Shown here: positions 38,234 to 49,600 of the stretch, piece after piece
Layout of the letters: every line of letters starts with the position of its first letter
Position numbering within the stretch: the first letter of the stretch is position 1
Source: Diphasiastrum complanatum
Lineage: Eukaryota > Streptophyta > Lycopodiopsida > Lycopodiales > Lycopodiaceae
Assembly: GCA_029204225.1 (NCBI GenBank)
Contig: CM055105.1
Coordinates: 49,733,720 to 49,797,719 of the forward strand
DNA: 64,000 bases
Reading direction: 5' to 3'
Position numbers and translations under genes: made by a program
The notes under the pieces: generated by a model
What the model was told of the DNA's origin: nothing
Seen by the model: the letters and a program-made list of their open reading frames with translations, nothing else
Database searches by the model: none

Positions 38234-38329
38234 CTGATCAAACAACATTTATATAGCTAAAACCAATAAAACCCAAGCCGTACACTCGTCGATCCAACAA
38301 CGGATCAGATCTATTGCGCGTAATACAAC

Positions 38330-38705
38330 CGTCCACATGTGTGAGACCACACGTGCTACAATACACGACAATCTGCCATTCGGCCGCATGCCCACACGTG
38401 TGAGCTAACACGTGCCAGAACACACGTCACCAAACCATTCGGCCACATGGCGACATGTGCAAGTTTCACACATGCGGATACAGAAGTGTGGTCCCACACG
38501 TCAGATACTGATTGGGCCACGTGACCACACGTGCGAGCCGATACGTGCAAGAACACATGTCGCTGATCCATTCGGCCACGTGTCCCCACGTGGGATCCCA
38601 CACGTGTTGATCCAGACGTGTAGTTTCACACATGCGTATACAAACGTGTGGTTCCACATGTTAGCTACTGACTGGGCCACGTGTCGCTGGGATTCACACG
38701 TGCCA
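38330..38705 (+). promoter_or_regulatory. G-box array, 10 hexamers
   Basis: Ten exact CACGTG sites in about 375 bp just before the TATA box of H3-like copy 3. Confidence 0.7.
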
Positions 38706-38717
38706 ACTTTTTTCTCC

Positions 38718-38725
38718 TATATAAG
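38718..38725 (+). promoter_or_regulatory. TATA box of H3-like copy 3
   Basis: TATATAAG in the conserved promoter context. The leader 38726-39052 carries the GATATC motifs described for copy 1. Confidence 0.65.
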
Positions 38726-39052
38726 TCCATTCCCGGGGATTGTATAGGTTTTCGCGTAATTTGCTGTCATGTTTGATTGCTTCCATACGACCTGCATTCG
38801 TGATATCGCCAGCATGCGAGCGACCTCGTCCCCAGGCCTATTCCTTACACCCTCTCATGTCGTAGCGATATCAGCCTGACTTTCCCAGTATTGCCATCAT
38901 GCAAACCCCTGTCTCTCCCCGCCTGTCTCTGCCACTCTCTCGCGTTGTAGCGATATCACCCTTAGAGTTCTCAGTGTCGCCATTACGCGAGATAATTTAG
39001 CTCTCTCTTCTGCTGTATCTCTGTCCTCGCATGGTATAGATATTCGGCCTCA

Positions 39053-39430
39053 ATGGCTCGGACGAAGCAAACTGCTAGGCTTACCCATTTTGTTCAACCA
39101 TCTCGTCCCCTGACATTTGAACCCATACGTGTGCAAAGACGCGGAAGACCTCGCCGTCCATGGTTGAGGGACATCAGGGCCTTACAGAGGTACACCAAAC
39201 TTGTGATCCTATAAGCAGCCTTGTACCGGGCTGTGAGGGAGGTTACACAAGATATGACCACGCATCTGCCCTATGCAGTGAGGTGGAATATCGCTGCATT
39301 GGAGGCGCTCCATATTGCATACGAGGACTTCCAGACAAAATTGTTTGAGGATTCAATGCAGTGTTCCATTCATGGCTAGAGGGTGACACTGATGCCCAAG
39401 GACATGCTTCTTGTCATGAGGTTTCAAAAC
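39053..39430 (+). pseudogene. CenH3-like H3 variant, broken copy 3
   Basis: Full-length match to the intact copies with start MARTKQTARLTH, but with TAA at 39212-39214 (a Lys codon in the others) and TAG at 39377-39379 (Lys of HGKRV). The TAG is shared with the two fragments at 40387 and 41575, the TAA is not. The TAG therefore predates the tandem amplification and the TAA followed it. Promoter and leader are intact. Confidence 0.75.
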
Positions 39431-40246
39431 ACCTATGACAGCGGTATGCCACATGGCAAATCATGCAGGCTTGAGGGTTGCCATGTGGCAAGCTGTGTAG
39501 GCCTACCATAACCTTGTATGTCAAGCCAACTAGGCCCTGTGCCATGTAGGCTTGAGTGGACCTAGAGATCTATATATATATATAGGTGGGCTCAAAAGTT
39601 GCCACTTGGCAAACCACACAGGCCTACCATAGGCTTGTGTGGCAGGCCACATAGGCATGGCATGTTTCTGATGCTTCCTACGTAAGCATGTCGCAGGCTA
39701 CCACATAGGCTTGCCATAGGCTTGTGTGGCAAGCAAACCAGGCTCTGCCATGTAGGCTTGAGCGGATCTAGAGAGAGAGAGCTGGGGCTCCCAAGTTGCC
39801 ATGTGGCAAGCCATGTAGGCATGTAATGAGATAAACCATAGGCTTGCATGGCAGGCCACATAGGCATGGCATATTTCTGATGCTTCCCACGTAAGCATGT
39901 CGCAGGATACCACATAGGCTTGCCATAGGCTTGTGTGGCAAGCCAACCAAGCTCTGCCATGTAGGCTTGAGTGGAGCTAGAGAGAGAGAGCTGGGCCTCC
40001 CAAGTTGCCATGTGGCAAGCCATGTAGGCATGTCATGAGATAAACCACACAGGTTGGGGACTTGCCATGTGGCAAGCCATGTAGGCCTATCATAGGCTTG
40101 CATGGTAGGTCATATAGGCATGACATAGGCTTGATGCTAGTATGTTCATGCTGGTATGTTGCAGTCTGCCATATAGGCTTGACATAGGCTTGTGTGGCAA
40201 GCCAACTAAGCTATACCACGTGGGTTTGCCATGTAGGCTTGAGTGG

Positions 40247-40250
<4 letters not shown>

Positions 40251-40279
<29 letters not shown>
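40251..40279. repeat. (GA)n microsatellite in macrosatellite unit 1
   Basis: Short GA tract. Tracts at 41431-41467 and 42621-42666 occupy the same place in units 2 and 3. Confidence 0.85.
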
Positions 40280-40281
<2 letters not shown>

Positions 40282-40386
40282 TCACACATGAACTACTTCC
40301 CTGTGGTATGGCCTAGCATCAATGTTGAAAAAAATATCTGATGGAGATAAGAAGGGTCCCAAAAAATATATGATGGAGATAAGAAG

Positions 40387-40561
40387 GATCCTGAAAGCAG
40401 CCTTGTACCGGGCTGTGAGGGAGGTTACACAAGATATGACCACGCATCTGCCCTATGCAGTGAGGTGGAATATCGCTGCATTGGAGGCCCTCCATATTGC
40501 ATACGAGGACTTCCAGACAAAATTGTTTGAGGATTCGATGCAGTGTTCCATTCATGGCTAG
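40387..40561 (+). pseudogene. H3-like 3' half, macrosatellite unit 2
   Basis: Covers residues from ILKAALYRAVREV to the TAG in HGKRV. The tail, alpha-N and promoter are missing. A frame from the upstream linker (ATG at 40322) reads into it, but the join is accidental. Confidence 0.75.
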
Positions 40562-41426
40562 AGGGTGACACTGATGCCCAAGGACATGCTTCTTGTCATG
40601 AAGTTTCGAAACACCTATGACAGCGGTATGCCACATGGCAAATCATGCAGGCTTGAGGGTTGCCATGTGGCAAGCCATGTAGGCCTACCATAACCTTGTA
40701 TGTCAAGCCAACTAGGCCCTGTGCCACGTAGGCTTGAGTGGACCTATAGATCTATATATATATATAGGTGGGCTCAAAAGTTGCCACTTGGCGAACCACA
40801 CAGGCCTACCATAGGCTTGCGTGGCAGGCCACATAGGCATGGCATGTTTCTGATGCTTCCTACGTAAGCATGTCGCAGGCTACCGCATAGGCTTGCCATA
40901 GGCTTGTGTGGCAAGCAAACCAGGCTCTGCCATGTAGGCTTGAGCGGATCTAGAGAGAGAGCTGGGGCTCCCAAGTTGCCATGTGGCAAGCCATGTAGGC
41001 ATGTAATGAGATAAACCATAGGCTTGCGTGGCAGGCCACATAGGCATGGCATATTTCTGATGCTTCCCATGTAAGCATGTCGCAGGATACCACATAGGCT
41101 TGCCATAGGCTTGTGTGGCAAGCCAACCAAGCTCTGCCATGTAGGCTTGAGTGGAGCTAGAGAGAGAGAGCTGGGCCTCCCAAGTTGCCATGTGGCAAGC
41201 CATGTAGGCATGTCATGAGATAAACCACACAGGTTGGGGACTTGCCATGTGGCAAGCCATGTAGGCCTATCATAGGCTTGCGTGGTAGGTCATATAGGCA
41301 TGACATAGGCTTGATGCTAGTATGTTCATGCTGGTATGTTGCAGTCTGCCATATAGGCTTGACATAGGCTTGTGTGGCAAGCCAACTAAGCTATACCACG
41401 TGGGTTTGCCATGTAGGCTTGAGTGG

Positions 41427-41469
<43 letters not shown>

Positions 41470-41574
41470 TCACACATGAACTACTTCCCTGTGGTATGGC
41501 CTAGCATCAATGTTGAAAAAAATATCTGATGGAGATAAGAAGGGTCCCAAAAAATATCTGATGGAGATAAGAAG

Positions 41575-41749
41575 GATCCTGAAAGCAGCCTTGTACCGGG
41601 CTGTGAGGGAGGTTACACAAGATATGACCACGCATCTGCCCTATGCAGTGAGGTGGAATATCGCTACATTGGAGGCCCTCCATATTGCATACGAGGACTT
41701 CCAGACAAAATTGTTTGAGGATTCGATGCAGTGTTCCATTCATGGCTAG
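41575..41749 (+). pseudogene. H3-like 3' half, macrosatellite unit 3
   Basis: As unit 2, with an ATG at 41510 in the linker and the same TAG. One amino acid change (A to T before LEALH). Confidence 0.75.
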
Positions 41750-42616
41750 AGGGTGACACTGATGCCCAAGGACATGCTTCTTGTCATGAGGTTTCGAAAC
41801 ACCTATGACAGCGGTATGCCACATGGCAAATCATGCAGGCTTGAGGGTTGCCATGTGGCAAGCCATGTAGGCCTACCATAACCTTGTATGTCAAGCCAAC
41901 TGGGCCCTGTGCCACGTAGGCTTGAGTGGACCTACAGATCTATATATATATATAGGTGGGCTCAAAAGTTGCCACTTGGCAACCCAAACAGTCCTACTAT
42001 AGGCTTGCGTGGCAGGGCACATAGGCATGGCATATTTCTGACGCTTCCCACGTAAGCATGTCGCAGGCTACCGCATAGGCTTGCCATAGGCTTGTGTGGC
42101 AAGCAAACCAAGCTCTGCCATATAGGCTTGAGCGGAGCTAGAGAGAGAGAGCTGGGGCTCCCAAGTTGCCATGTGGCAAGCCATGTAGGCATGTAATGAG
42201 ATAAACCATAGGCTTGCGTGGCAGGCCACATAGGCATGGCATATTTCTGATGCTTCCCATGTAAGCATGTCGCAGGATACCACATAGGCTTGCCATAGGC
42301 TTGTGTGGCAAGCCAGCCAAGCTCTGCCATGTAGGCTTGAGTGGAGCTAGAGAGAGAGAGCTGGGGCTCCCAAGTTGCCATGTGGCAAGCCATGTAGGCA
42401 TGTCATGAGATAAACCACACAGGCTGGGGACTTGCCATGTGGCAAGCCATGTAGGCCTATCATAGGTTTGCATGGTAGGTCATATAGGCATGACATAGGC
42501 TTGATGCTAGTATGTTCATGCTGGTATGTTGCAGTCTGCCATATAGGCTTGACATAGGCTTGTGTGGCAAGCCAACGAAGCTATACCACATGGGTTTGCC
42601 ATGTAGGCTTGAGTGG

Positions 42617-42668
<52 letters not shown>

Positions 42669-42825
42669 TGAGTGAGGAGTCACACATGAACTACTTCCCT
42701 GTGGTATGGCCTAGCATCAACGTTAAAAAAAATATCTGATGGAGATAAGAAGGGTCCCAAGCAAATTTCAAATGAGAATCTTGTAGAGAAAGTATTGAAA
42801 CCACAGTTGGCGAGGGATCCCAAAG

Positions 42826-44425
42826 AATCGAACTTGAGTGTACAAGCCCAACAAAAGCACATACACCAACTCACCACACATGGGAAGATCATTAAATTTG
42901 AATCTGAAGAAAAATCATTGAAGTGTTTGTAGATCGATGTTCAACAAAATCACATATATTATAATCTTCACACGTGTGGAATCAAGATCTACAAGAAAAT
43001 CAACATTCTACACATAGAAAACCAAGATAGAGAAAATCACATGAGATGGACATAAGAGATGAATTATCCACAAAGAAAGAAACTTTGATGATTATTTCTC
43101 CACTTAGGTACAACTATTTATAGCTTCCAAAATGTCATTTGGCCACTTGCCCCAAACTTGACCTAATTTGGAAACTTCTAGATACTTTATCAAAAACCTA
43201 GAAAATCTAGTCTAGATGCAATGTACCAAAAGTAGCCAATTAGAATGGGTCCAAACTCGACCTCATCCACTGATCTACTTGCCAAAGGTAGTTAAACAAC
43301 TAATTAGGCCCTTATCAACAAATATGAAACTAACTCGAAGTTTAGATTCATTTTGGCCTCCAAAATTGCCAAATGAAAAACCAAACTAGTTGACAATTTT
43401 TCACACCATGTCCTCTAGACATCTCCATTGATGAATACAATTTATAAGTTTTTGAAAGCAATGTACCAAAATTTAGCCAATTAGAATGGGTCCAAACTCG
43501 ACCTCATCCACTTATCTACTTGCCAGAGGTAGTTAAACCACTATTTATGCCCTTATTAACAAATATGAAACTAACTCGATGTTGAGATTCATTTTGGCCT
43601 CCAAAATTGCCAAATAAAAAACCAAACTACTTGACAATTTTTCACACCATGTCCTCTAGACATCTCCATTGATGAATACAATTTATAAGTTTTTGAAAGC
43701 AATTCCGAATGCAATCAGGGTCATGTTTTAGCTTAGTGATCTCTCTTTCACATTACAAAAGTTTTTAAAATACATCGTTCTAGGATTCGAGAATGGATTT
43801 TGGAATGAATTATATTTCATTGAAGTTTGAACGAGCTTGAAAATTTGAAGATTGAATGAAGTTGTAATCTAGGATTTTCAAAACTCAAAGTTGTTCATGC
43901 AAATTAAGTCATTTTTGTTAATATATTAAAATGTTGTAATCTAGGGTTTCCAAAAACAAATTGAAAATTTGTTAAAAAAAATGCTTATTCCTTGTTACAC
44001 GACTAAATAACATATAGTTAAAAAGCATATAATGAATCTATGCTATGTTCCAAACATATGCAACTTACATTGCATTCATTCACACTTAACAAATCATTGG
44101 AATTTGAAGTGGAACGAAATCATTGAAATGAGTAGATCAATGTTTAAATGAAGCAATAAATATTATAATCTTCCCATTTAATTCAATTATATTTATATAT
44201 TACTGGTGCATTAATAGGATAAAAACTCGTTATTATTATTTTCTTTGTTTTTATTGATTCAAGCAAGCACAGCTCGTCTAGATGATGACCACAATGCCTC
44301 TGAGGAGAAATAGTTTTTCATTTTTTTTTCACTTTGATTTTTCTTCAAATTCAAATTTAATGATCTTCCCATGTGTGGTGAGTTGGTGTCTGCACTTGAG
44401 TTGGGCTTGTACACTCAAGTTTGAT
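42826..44425. mobile_element. Foldback-type element F, copy 2
   Basis: Left arm 42826-42930 and right arm 44325-44425 are inverted copies over about 100 bp (GTACAAGCCCAAC, CACCACACATGGGAAGATC). The interior holds two 241 bp units (43238 and 43479) and an extra stretch near 43965-44060 not seen in copy 1. No transposase. Confidence 0.5.
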
Positions 44426-44434
44426 TCTTTGCAG

Positions 44435-44831
44435 TCCTCCCAAATTAATATAACCAGTAAGATTATTCTCAAAGCATGTACTATGAGCTAAAAACAACAC
44501 TTGGAGAGTAAAGAGTTAGGAATATGTCAAACACTTTTACACCTAGTATTTGGCAAGATCGGATTCTTTGCGATAAACCCCCCCCCAATTCTTAATATAA
44601 CTTCTCAAAGCATCTAGTATGAGCTACAAACAACACTTGGTAAGTCTTAAGACTTGGAGAGTAAAGAGTTATGCATTTGTCAAATACTTTTACACCTAGC
44701 ATTTGGCAAGTTAGATGCAATGGTAGTAATTATAAGAATGAGTTAGACAAGCTTGTGAAGCCATCTAGAGGTGATTTGTTGTTTAGTTTCCTAGCTACAT
44801 ATCAAGCTACCCCAAGTTACCAAACAGTTTA
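44435..44831. repeat. Two R repeats and poly-C: unit boundary, copia target
   Basis: Same arrangement as 23937-24360. The second R is interrupted after AAACAGTTTA by the copia element. The empty-site form at 24320-24345 (GAAACAATTTACTATTATT) confirms the insertion point. Confidence 0.75.
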
Positions 44832-45486
44832 TGTGAAAATTGTCAACATTTCCTAGCTAGTTTGAGGCCTAAATTGGCTAAAATTGTAAATAGTTTTGGT
44901 TCTGGAGTTTCACACGTGTGAACCAGGCCACAATGTTTTTATTTACTGTATTTTTTCAGTATGATGAAGTTTCAAACTTCATACCCTTCAAAATGAGACC
45001 ATTTTGATGTATTTTGGTCATATAAGCCATTTTTAGCTATTTTTCCTATATAGGGAATATCTAGGGTCAAGTACCTTCTAGAGAGAGGAGAGAGAGTCAT
45101 CTTCCTCATCCATAAATAGTAGGGAAGTCGTGGAGAACAGGTTGGAGAAACCTTTTGTATGCTTCATTGAGATCAATAGATCATTGTCATTGTTTCTTCC
45201 TCCATTGAGAGCATTGTTGTGTGTATTGTCTTCAAGCTATTGTGTATGATCTTAGGTTCTTTCCAAAAGTGAGAGGCTGATGTATTATGGACTGTATAAT
45301 GCTATTTTGGGCCGCACTTGATGTTTATGGAAGTTTCCATTTGTGATAAATGCTTTTTGATCAAGTTCTTTGCATTCTAGGTAGCATAGAATGTGTTGCC
45401 AATTCCTAGCTTATGTAGTTTGGAGTGCAAGCATTCAAGCCAATGATCTTGGAGTTTAGATCCACTTAGGATCTGTATTTTTCACA
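44832..45486 (+). repeat. 5' LTR
   Basis: 655 bp. TATA candidates at 45021 (TATAAG) and 45047-45053 (TATATAG). It carries the perfect 14 bp palindrome TTCACACGTGTGAA (44909-44922) with a G-box core, which the 3' LTR has partly lost. Confidence 0.95.
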
Positions 45487-45498
45487 TGGTATCAGAGC
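45487..45498 (+). promoter_or_regulatory. Primer-binding site
   Basis: TGGTATCAGAGC directly after the 5' LTR. This is the usual plant copia site, complementary to the initiator tRNA-Met 3' end. Confidence 0.9.
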
Positions 45499-46658
45499 TG
45501 GTTGGCTTCTATTTACAGTAGGTATTCCATTTTTGGTGATATTTGGATGTTTGATCAAGTTCTAGCATGATTTTGCATTGCTTTGTTGATCAAATCTTAT
45601 TAACCTTTGTTTTGTGAGTTGAACTTGTGGATCAAAAGCATATTTCAGGTCTATTTTAGATCAGAGGCTGAAAAGAAACTATTTTGGATCAGATCATAAC
45701 ACCTAATCATTTGTGATTGTGAGGCTTGTGCATATTCAATACTAACAATGTTCTTTTCAATCCTATTGTTGACAATCTCCATTCTTGGATGAACACTCTC
45801 CTTAAGTGGATGAAACTTCTCCTTAAGTGGATGACAAATGCTCTTTTGAGTGAGTTGTAATTCTCCTAAAGGCTGAGCAAAGCTCCCATTTGGATGAAAG
45901 ATCCCCTTTTTTGGGTGAACATATTGTAAGCTCCATTGTGAAGAGCATATTGTAAAGATTGTCATCAATTTTGGCATAAATTTTGGTGTACTTTGTTGAG
46001 CATGTAAGTAACTCTCCTTATGTAATTTGATTGGAGCATTTGCTGGAAGGTGTTAACCATTATGCAAGTGTGTTTTCAGGTTCTTAACAGGTTGAGGAAC
46101 ATTCTCATGTGAAGTGATCTTAGATCTACATCTAAACACCAAGATTTGACAAGATAGTGAAGCTAGTCTTGTGATTCACTAAGTGTGCTCATTCATTTAC
46201 CTCTAAATCTTGTATTTATCACTTGCTGGAGTTTATAAACTTTTAGAAGTGTGGTTTACATGTGGTTTTACAGGTTGAATCAATATCTTAGTGTGCTGAT
46301 CATATGTTGATCAAGTTTGTTCATTACTAGGTAATCTTGGCATCCTAGTTTTGGGTATTTTCTAAGAATGCAAGTAACTCTTCACACCATAACTTGATTT
46401 GGTCACTTGCTGGAAAGTTTGAGAGCTTAAGCAAGAGTGTGTTCAGGTTGGTTTGATTTTGTAATCCATTCTTAGTGTGTGCAAAGTGTTGCATGTGTTT
46501 CAATCTTCCTTTCTATGCTTGGAAACCATCTAGGTTCAAGATAGAAGTGTTTTAGGGTCCTAAATCTTCATAGATCTCTTTATCTATCATTTGTTGAGAG
46601 AAAAGTGAGTGCTAAGTGCTTTAGGACAGAACCTAAAAGTTGAAGAAACATTAGAATC
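45499..46658 (+). promoter_or_regulatory. Long untranslated leader with diverged repeats
   Basis: 1.16 kb without a supported gene. A motif like CACTTGCTGGAA followed by AAGTGTG and CAGGTTG recurs at about 46036, 46217 and 46404 (spacing 181 and 187 bp). Short repeats of CTTAAGTGGATGA lie at 45790-45830. The minus-strand frame 45977-45651 is an antisense shadow. It may hold packaging signals, which is inference. Confidence 0.5.
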
Positions 46659-49600
46659 ATGGCTTCCAATGGTGGGATCATGCTAGAGTCTAGTGAAAGG
46701 TTGAGTTCATCAAACTACTCTACTTGGAAAGTGAGGATGGAGTCCTTACTTGAGTTGAATGAACTCATGGACATAGTTGCAGAAATTGAAGAGAGACCTC
46801 TCACACTTCAAGAGCAACAAAGGTTTGATAAGAAGGCCAAAAGGGCTCTTCATATCATTAAAATGAATGTTACAAATGAACTTCTCAAGGAAGTTGGAAA
46901 GTGTCAAAGTGCAAGTGAGGCATGGAATGCCTTAAAGAAGCTCTTTGAATCAAAGTCCACATCTAGGGTATTGACCCTAAGGAGACAAATATTTTCTAGT
47001 AGGCAAAGAGAGGGTGAAAGTGCTCATGCATTTATCTTGAGAGTTAAGTCCCTAAGTGATGATTTAGCATGCATTGATGAGAACATAAAAGATGGTGAAA
47101 TAGTCCAAGTTATGTTGAATGGTTTGCTAAATGAACATGCTAACCTTGTGCAAAGTTTTGCCATTCAAAGAGTCTTGCCAAGTGTGGTTGACTTGCAAGA
47201 AATCTTATTGGCTGAAGAACATAGGTTGCAATCAAAGCTTGATGGTGCATCCTTGCAAGGTGGAGGTGAAGAGGCTTTCTTCACAAAAGGCAAATTCAAG
47301 GGCAAAGGTAAAGGCAAAGGGAAATGGTCCAAAGGTGGTAACTTTGATCATGATGATCACTCTTCCTCTTCCTCTTCTACTAAGAACAATAAGTCAAAGT
47401 TCAAGTGCTTTTATTGTGGGATAAAAGGTCATTTTGCAAATGAATGTTATAAGAAGAAAAGAGAGCAAGGAGAGAGGCAAGGAAATCTTACAATAGATGA
47501 GGAAGAACATAACACATGTGAATCACTTGTTATGACTTCAAGTTTGTTAGCCAACATAGATGATAATGATCCTTGGTGGATTGATAGTGGAGCCTCATCT
47601 CACATGACAAGACATAAGGAATACTTTACATCCTTATTGTCTTATGAGGGAGAAGGTAACATCATCTACACTGCAAATGATGGTCAATGTGACATCAAAG
47701 GCATAGGCACTATTCCTATTTCCCTTTCAACAAATAGGAAAGCAAATCTTGAAAATGTTTTGTACATTCCTTCAATCACTAAGAATTTGCTTAGTGTAAG
47801 TCAAATGATTGACAAAGGACTTGATGTGGAGTTCATTGGAGATGCATGTTTGATAAGTAAATGTGGATCCTTGATTGCTCAAGGTAGGAGGCATGGTAAA
47901 CTTTTCAAGCTTGATGCATGTGTGATCTCTAATCATGAAGGATGTATGGCTAGGGAGCAATTGACAAACCAAGAAGTTTGGCACAAGAGGTTGGGCCATC
48001 CCAACTTCAAATCTTTGGAGGTAATGGCAAAGAAAGAGCTTGTTCTTGGTCTCCCTAAAAGTCTTGTTGCAAACAATAGTGTTTGTGAACATTGTGCCTT
48101 GTCCAAATCTCATAGACTTGCTTATTCTAGATCTACTTCTAGATCTAAAGAAGCTTTTCAACTTGTGCATTCTGATATTCATTCTTCTAGTACAACTAGC
48201 AATGGTGGGGCAAAGATGTATACAACTTTCATTGATGACTTTAGTAGGTATACTTGGATCTATCTTCTTAAAAGTAAGGATGAAGTGTTTGCTGCATTTG
48301 TCAAGTTCAAGAATGAAATGGAAAACCAATTCAATACAAAGATCAAATGCTTAAGATCTGATAATGGAGGGGAATACACCTCAAATAGGTTCAAAGACTT
48401 TTGTATAGCACATGGGATTAAGAGGGAGATGTCTAGTCCTAGGACTCCACAACAGAATGGAGTGGCCGAGAGGAAGAATAGAACCCTTTGTGAATGTGCC
48501 AAGGCAATGAGACTACATGCTAATCTTGCTAAGTCTTTTTGGGGGGAAGCTTTAGCATGTGCTAACTATCTATGTAATAGATGGACAAGTGCTTCCTTGG
48601 ATGGTAAAACTCCTCATGAGGTTCTTTATGGTAGAAGGCCGAGTGTCAAGCATTGTAGGATCTTTGGATGTACATGTTTTGTCAATATCACACTTGATGA
48701 TAGAACTAAAGAAGATCCTTCATCAAAGAAGGGTGTGTTTGTTGGCTATAGTGAAGTAAGCAAGGCTTACAAAGTGTACATTCCTTCTACAAAGAAAGTT
48801 GTCATAAGTAGGGATGTCATCTTTCATGAAGAGAATGTTTCCAATGTTGTTGATGTTGATGTTGATGTGCCTACTAATCATCATGATGTGCAAGATGTCT
48901 TGGATGAAGATGGAGATGCCACTCCAAAGCAAACTTCAAGGAAGACTCAAAGGCAAAGGGCTAAGCCATCAAGGCTAACCTATGATGAAAAAGGAAAGCA
49001 AGTGGTGGACATCTCTAACTTTGCTTTTCTTACCTCTTTTGATGAACCAACTTGTGTAGGTGAAGCAATTCAAAAGAAGGAATGGATCCAAGCCATGGAT
49101 CATGAGCATCAAGCACTCATCAAAAGCAACACATGGAGGTTGGTAAAGCTTCCAAAGGACAAGAAGGCAATTGGTTGTAAGTGGATCTTCAAGATCAAGA
49201 CAAATCAAGATGGATCAATCAACAAGTACAAGGCAAGGTTGGTGGCAAAGGGGTATGCTCAAGAATATGGTATTGACTATGATGAGACCTTTGCACCCGT
49301 GGCAAAGATGGTAACTATTCGAATCCTAATCTCTCTTGCAACTCTTTATGATTGGGATATGTGGCAAATGGATGTTACTAATGCCTTCTTGAATGGTGAT
49401 CTTGAAGAAGATATTTACATGGAGCAACCCGAGGGCTATGTTTCACATGATGAGCCTAATCATGTGTGCTATCTCCAAAAGAGTTTGTATGGGCTAAAGC
49501 AAGCACCAAGGAGTTGGTATGCTAAGCTCAATTCCTTCTTACTTTCTCAAAACTTTGTTATGAGTGAGTATGATCATTCTCTCTACTTTAGATTGAATGA

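Larger units (their letters stand above)
39205..42760 (+). repeat. ~1.19 kb macrosatellite, 3 units, containing H3-like 3' halves
   Basis: GATCCT of the H3-like gene occurs at 39205, 40387 and 41575 (periods 1182 and 1188 bp). Each unit holds the H3-like 3' half, two 209 bp-type satellite monomers, the TATATATATATAG run, a GA tract and a linker with ATATCTGATGGAGATAAGAAG. Units 2 and 3 start in the gene at GGATCCTGAAAGCAG. The linker of unit 3 instead continues GGGTCCCAAGC into F, so the amplification join lies at AGAAGG with microhomology. Confidence 0.8.

Noticed and set aside
39205-42760. Regular spacing suggestive of a CRISPR array
   Set aside because: Units are over 1 kb and eukaryotic in content, with no short repeat-spacer pattern.
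45651-45977. 108-codon minus ORF in the copia leader
   Set aside because: Antisense to the leader and made from its short repeats.
47772-48329. 185-codon minus ORF inside gag-pol
   Set aside because: Antisense shadow of the integrase region.
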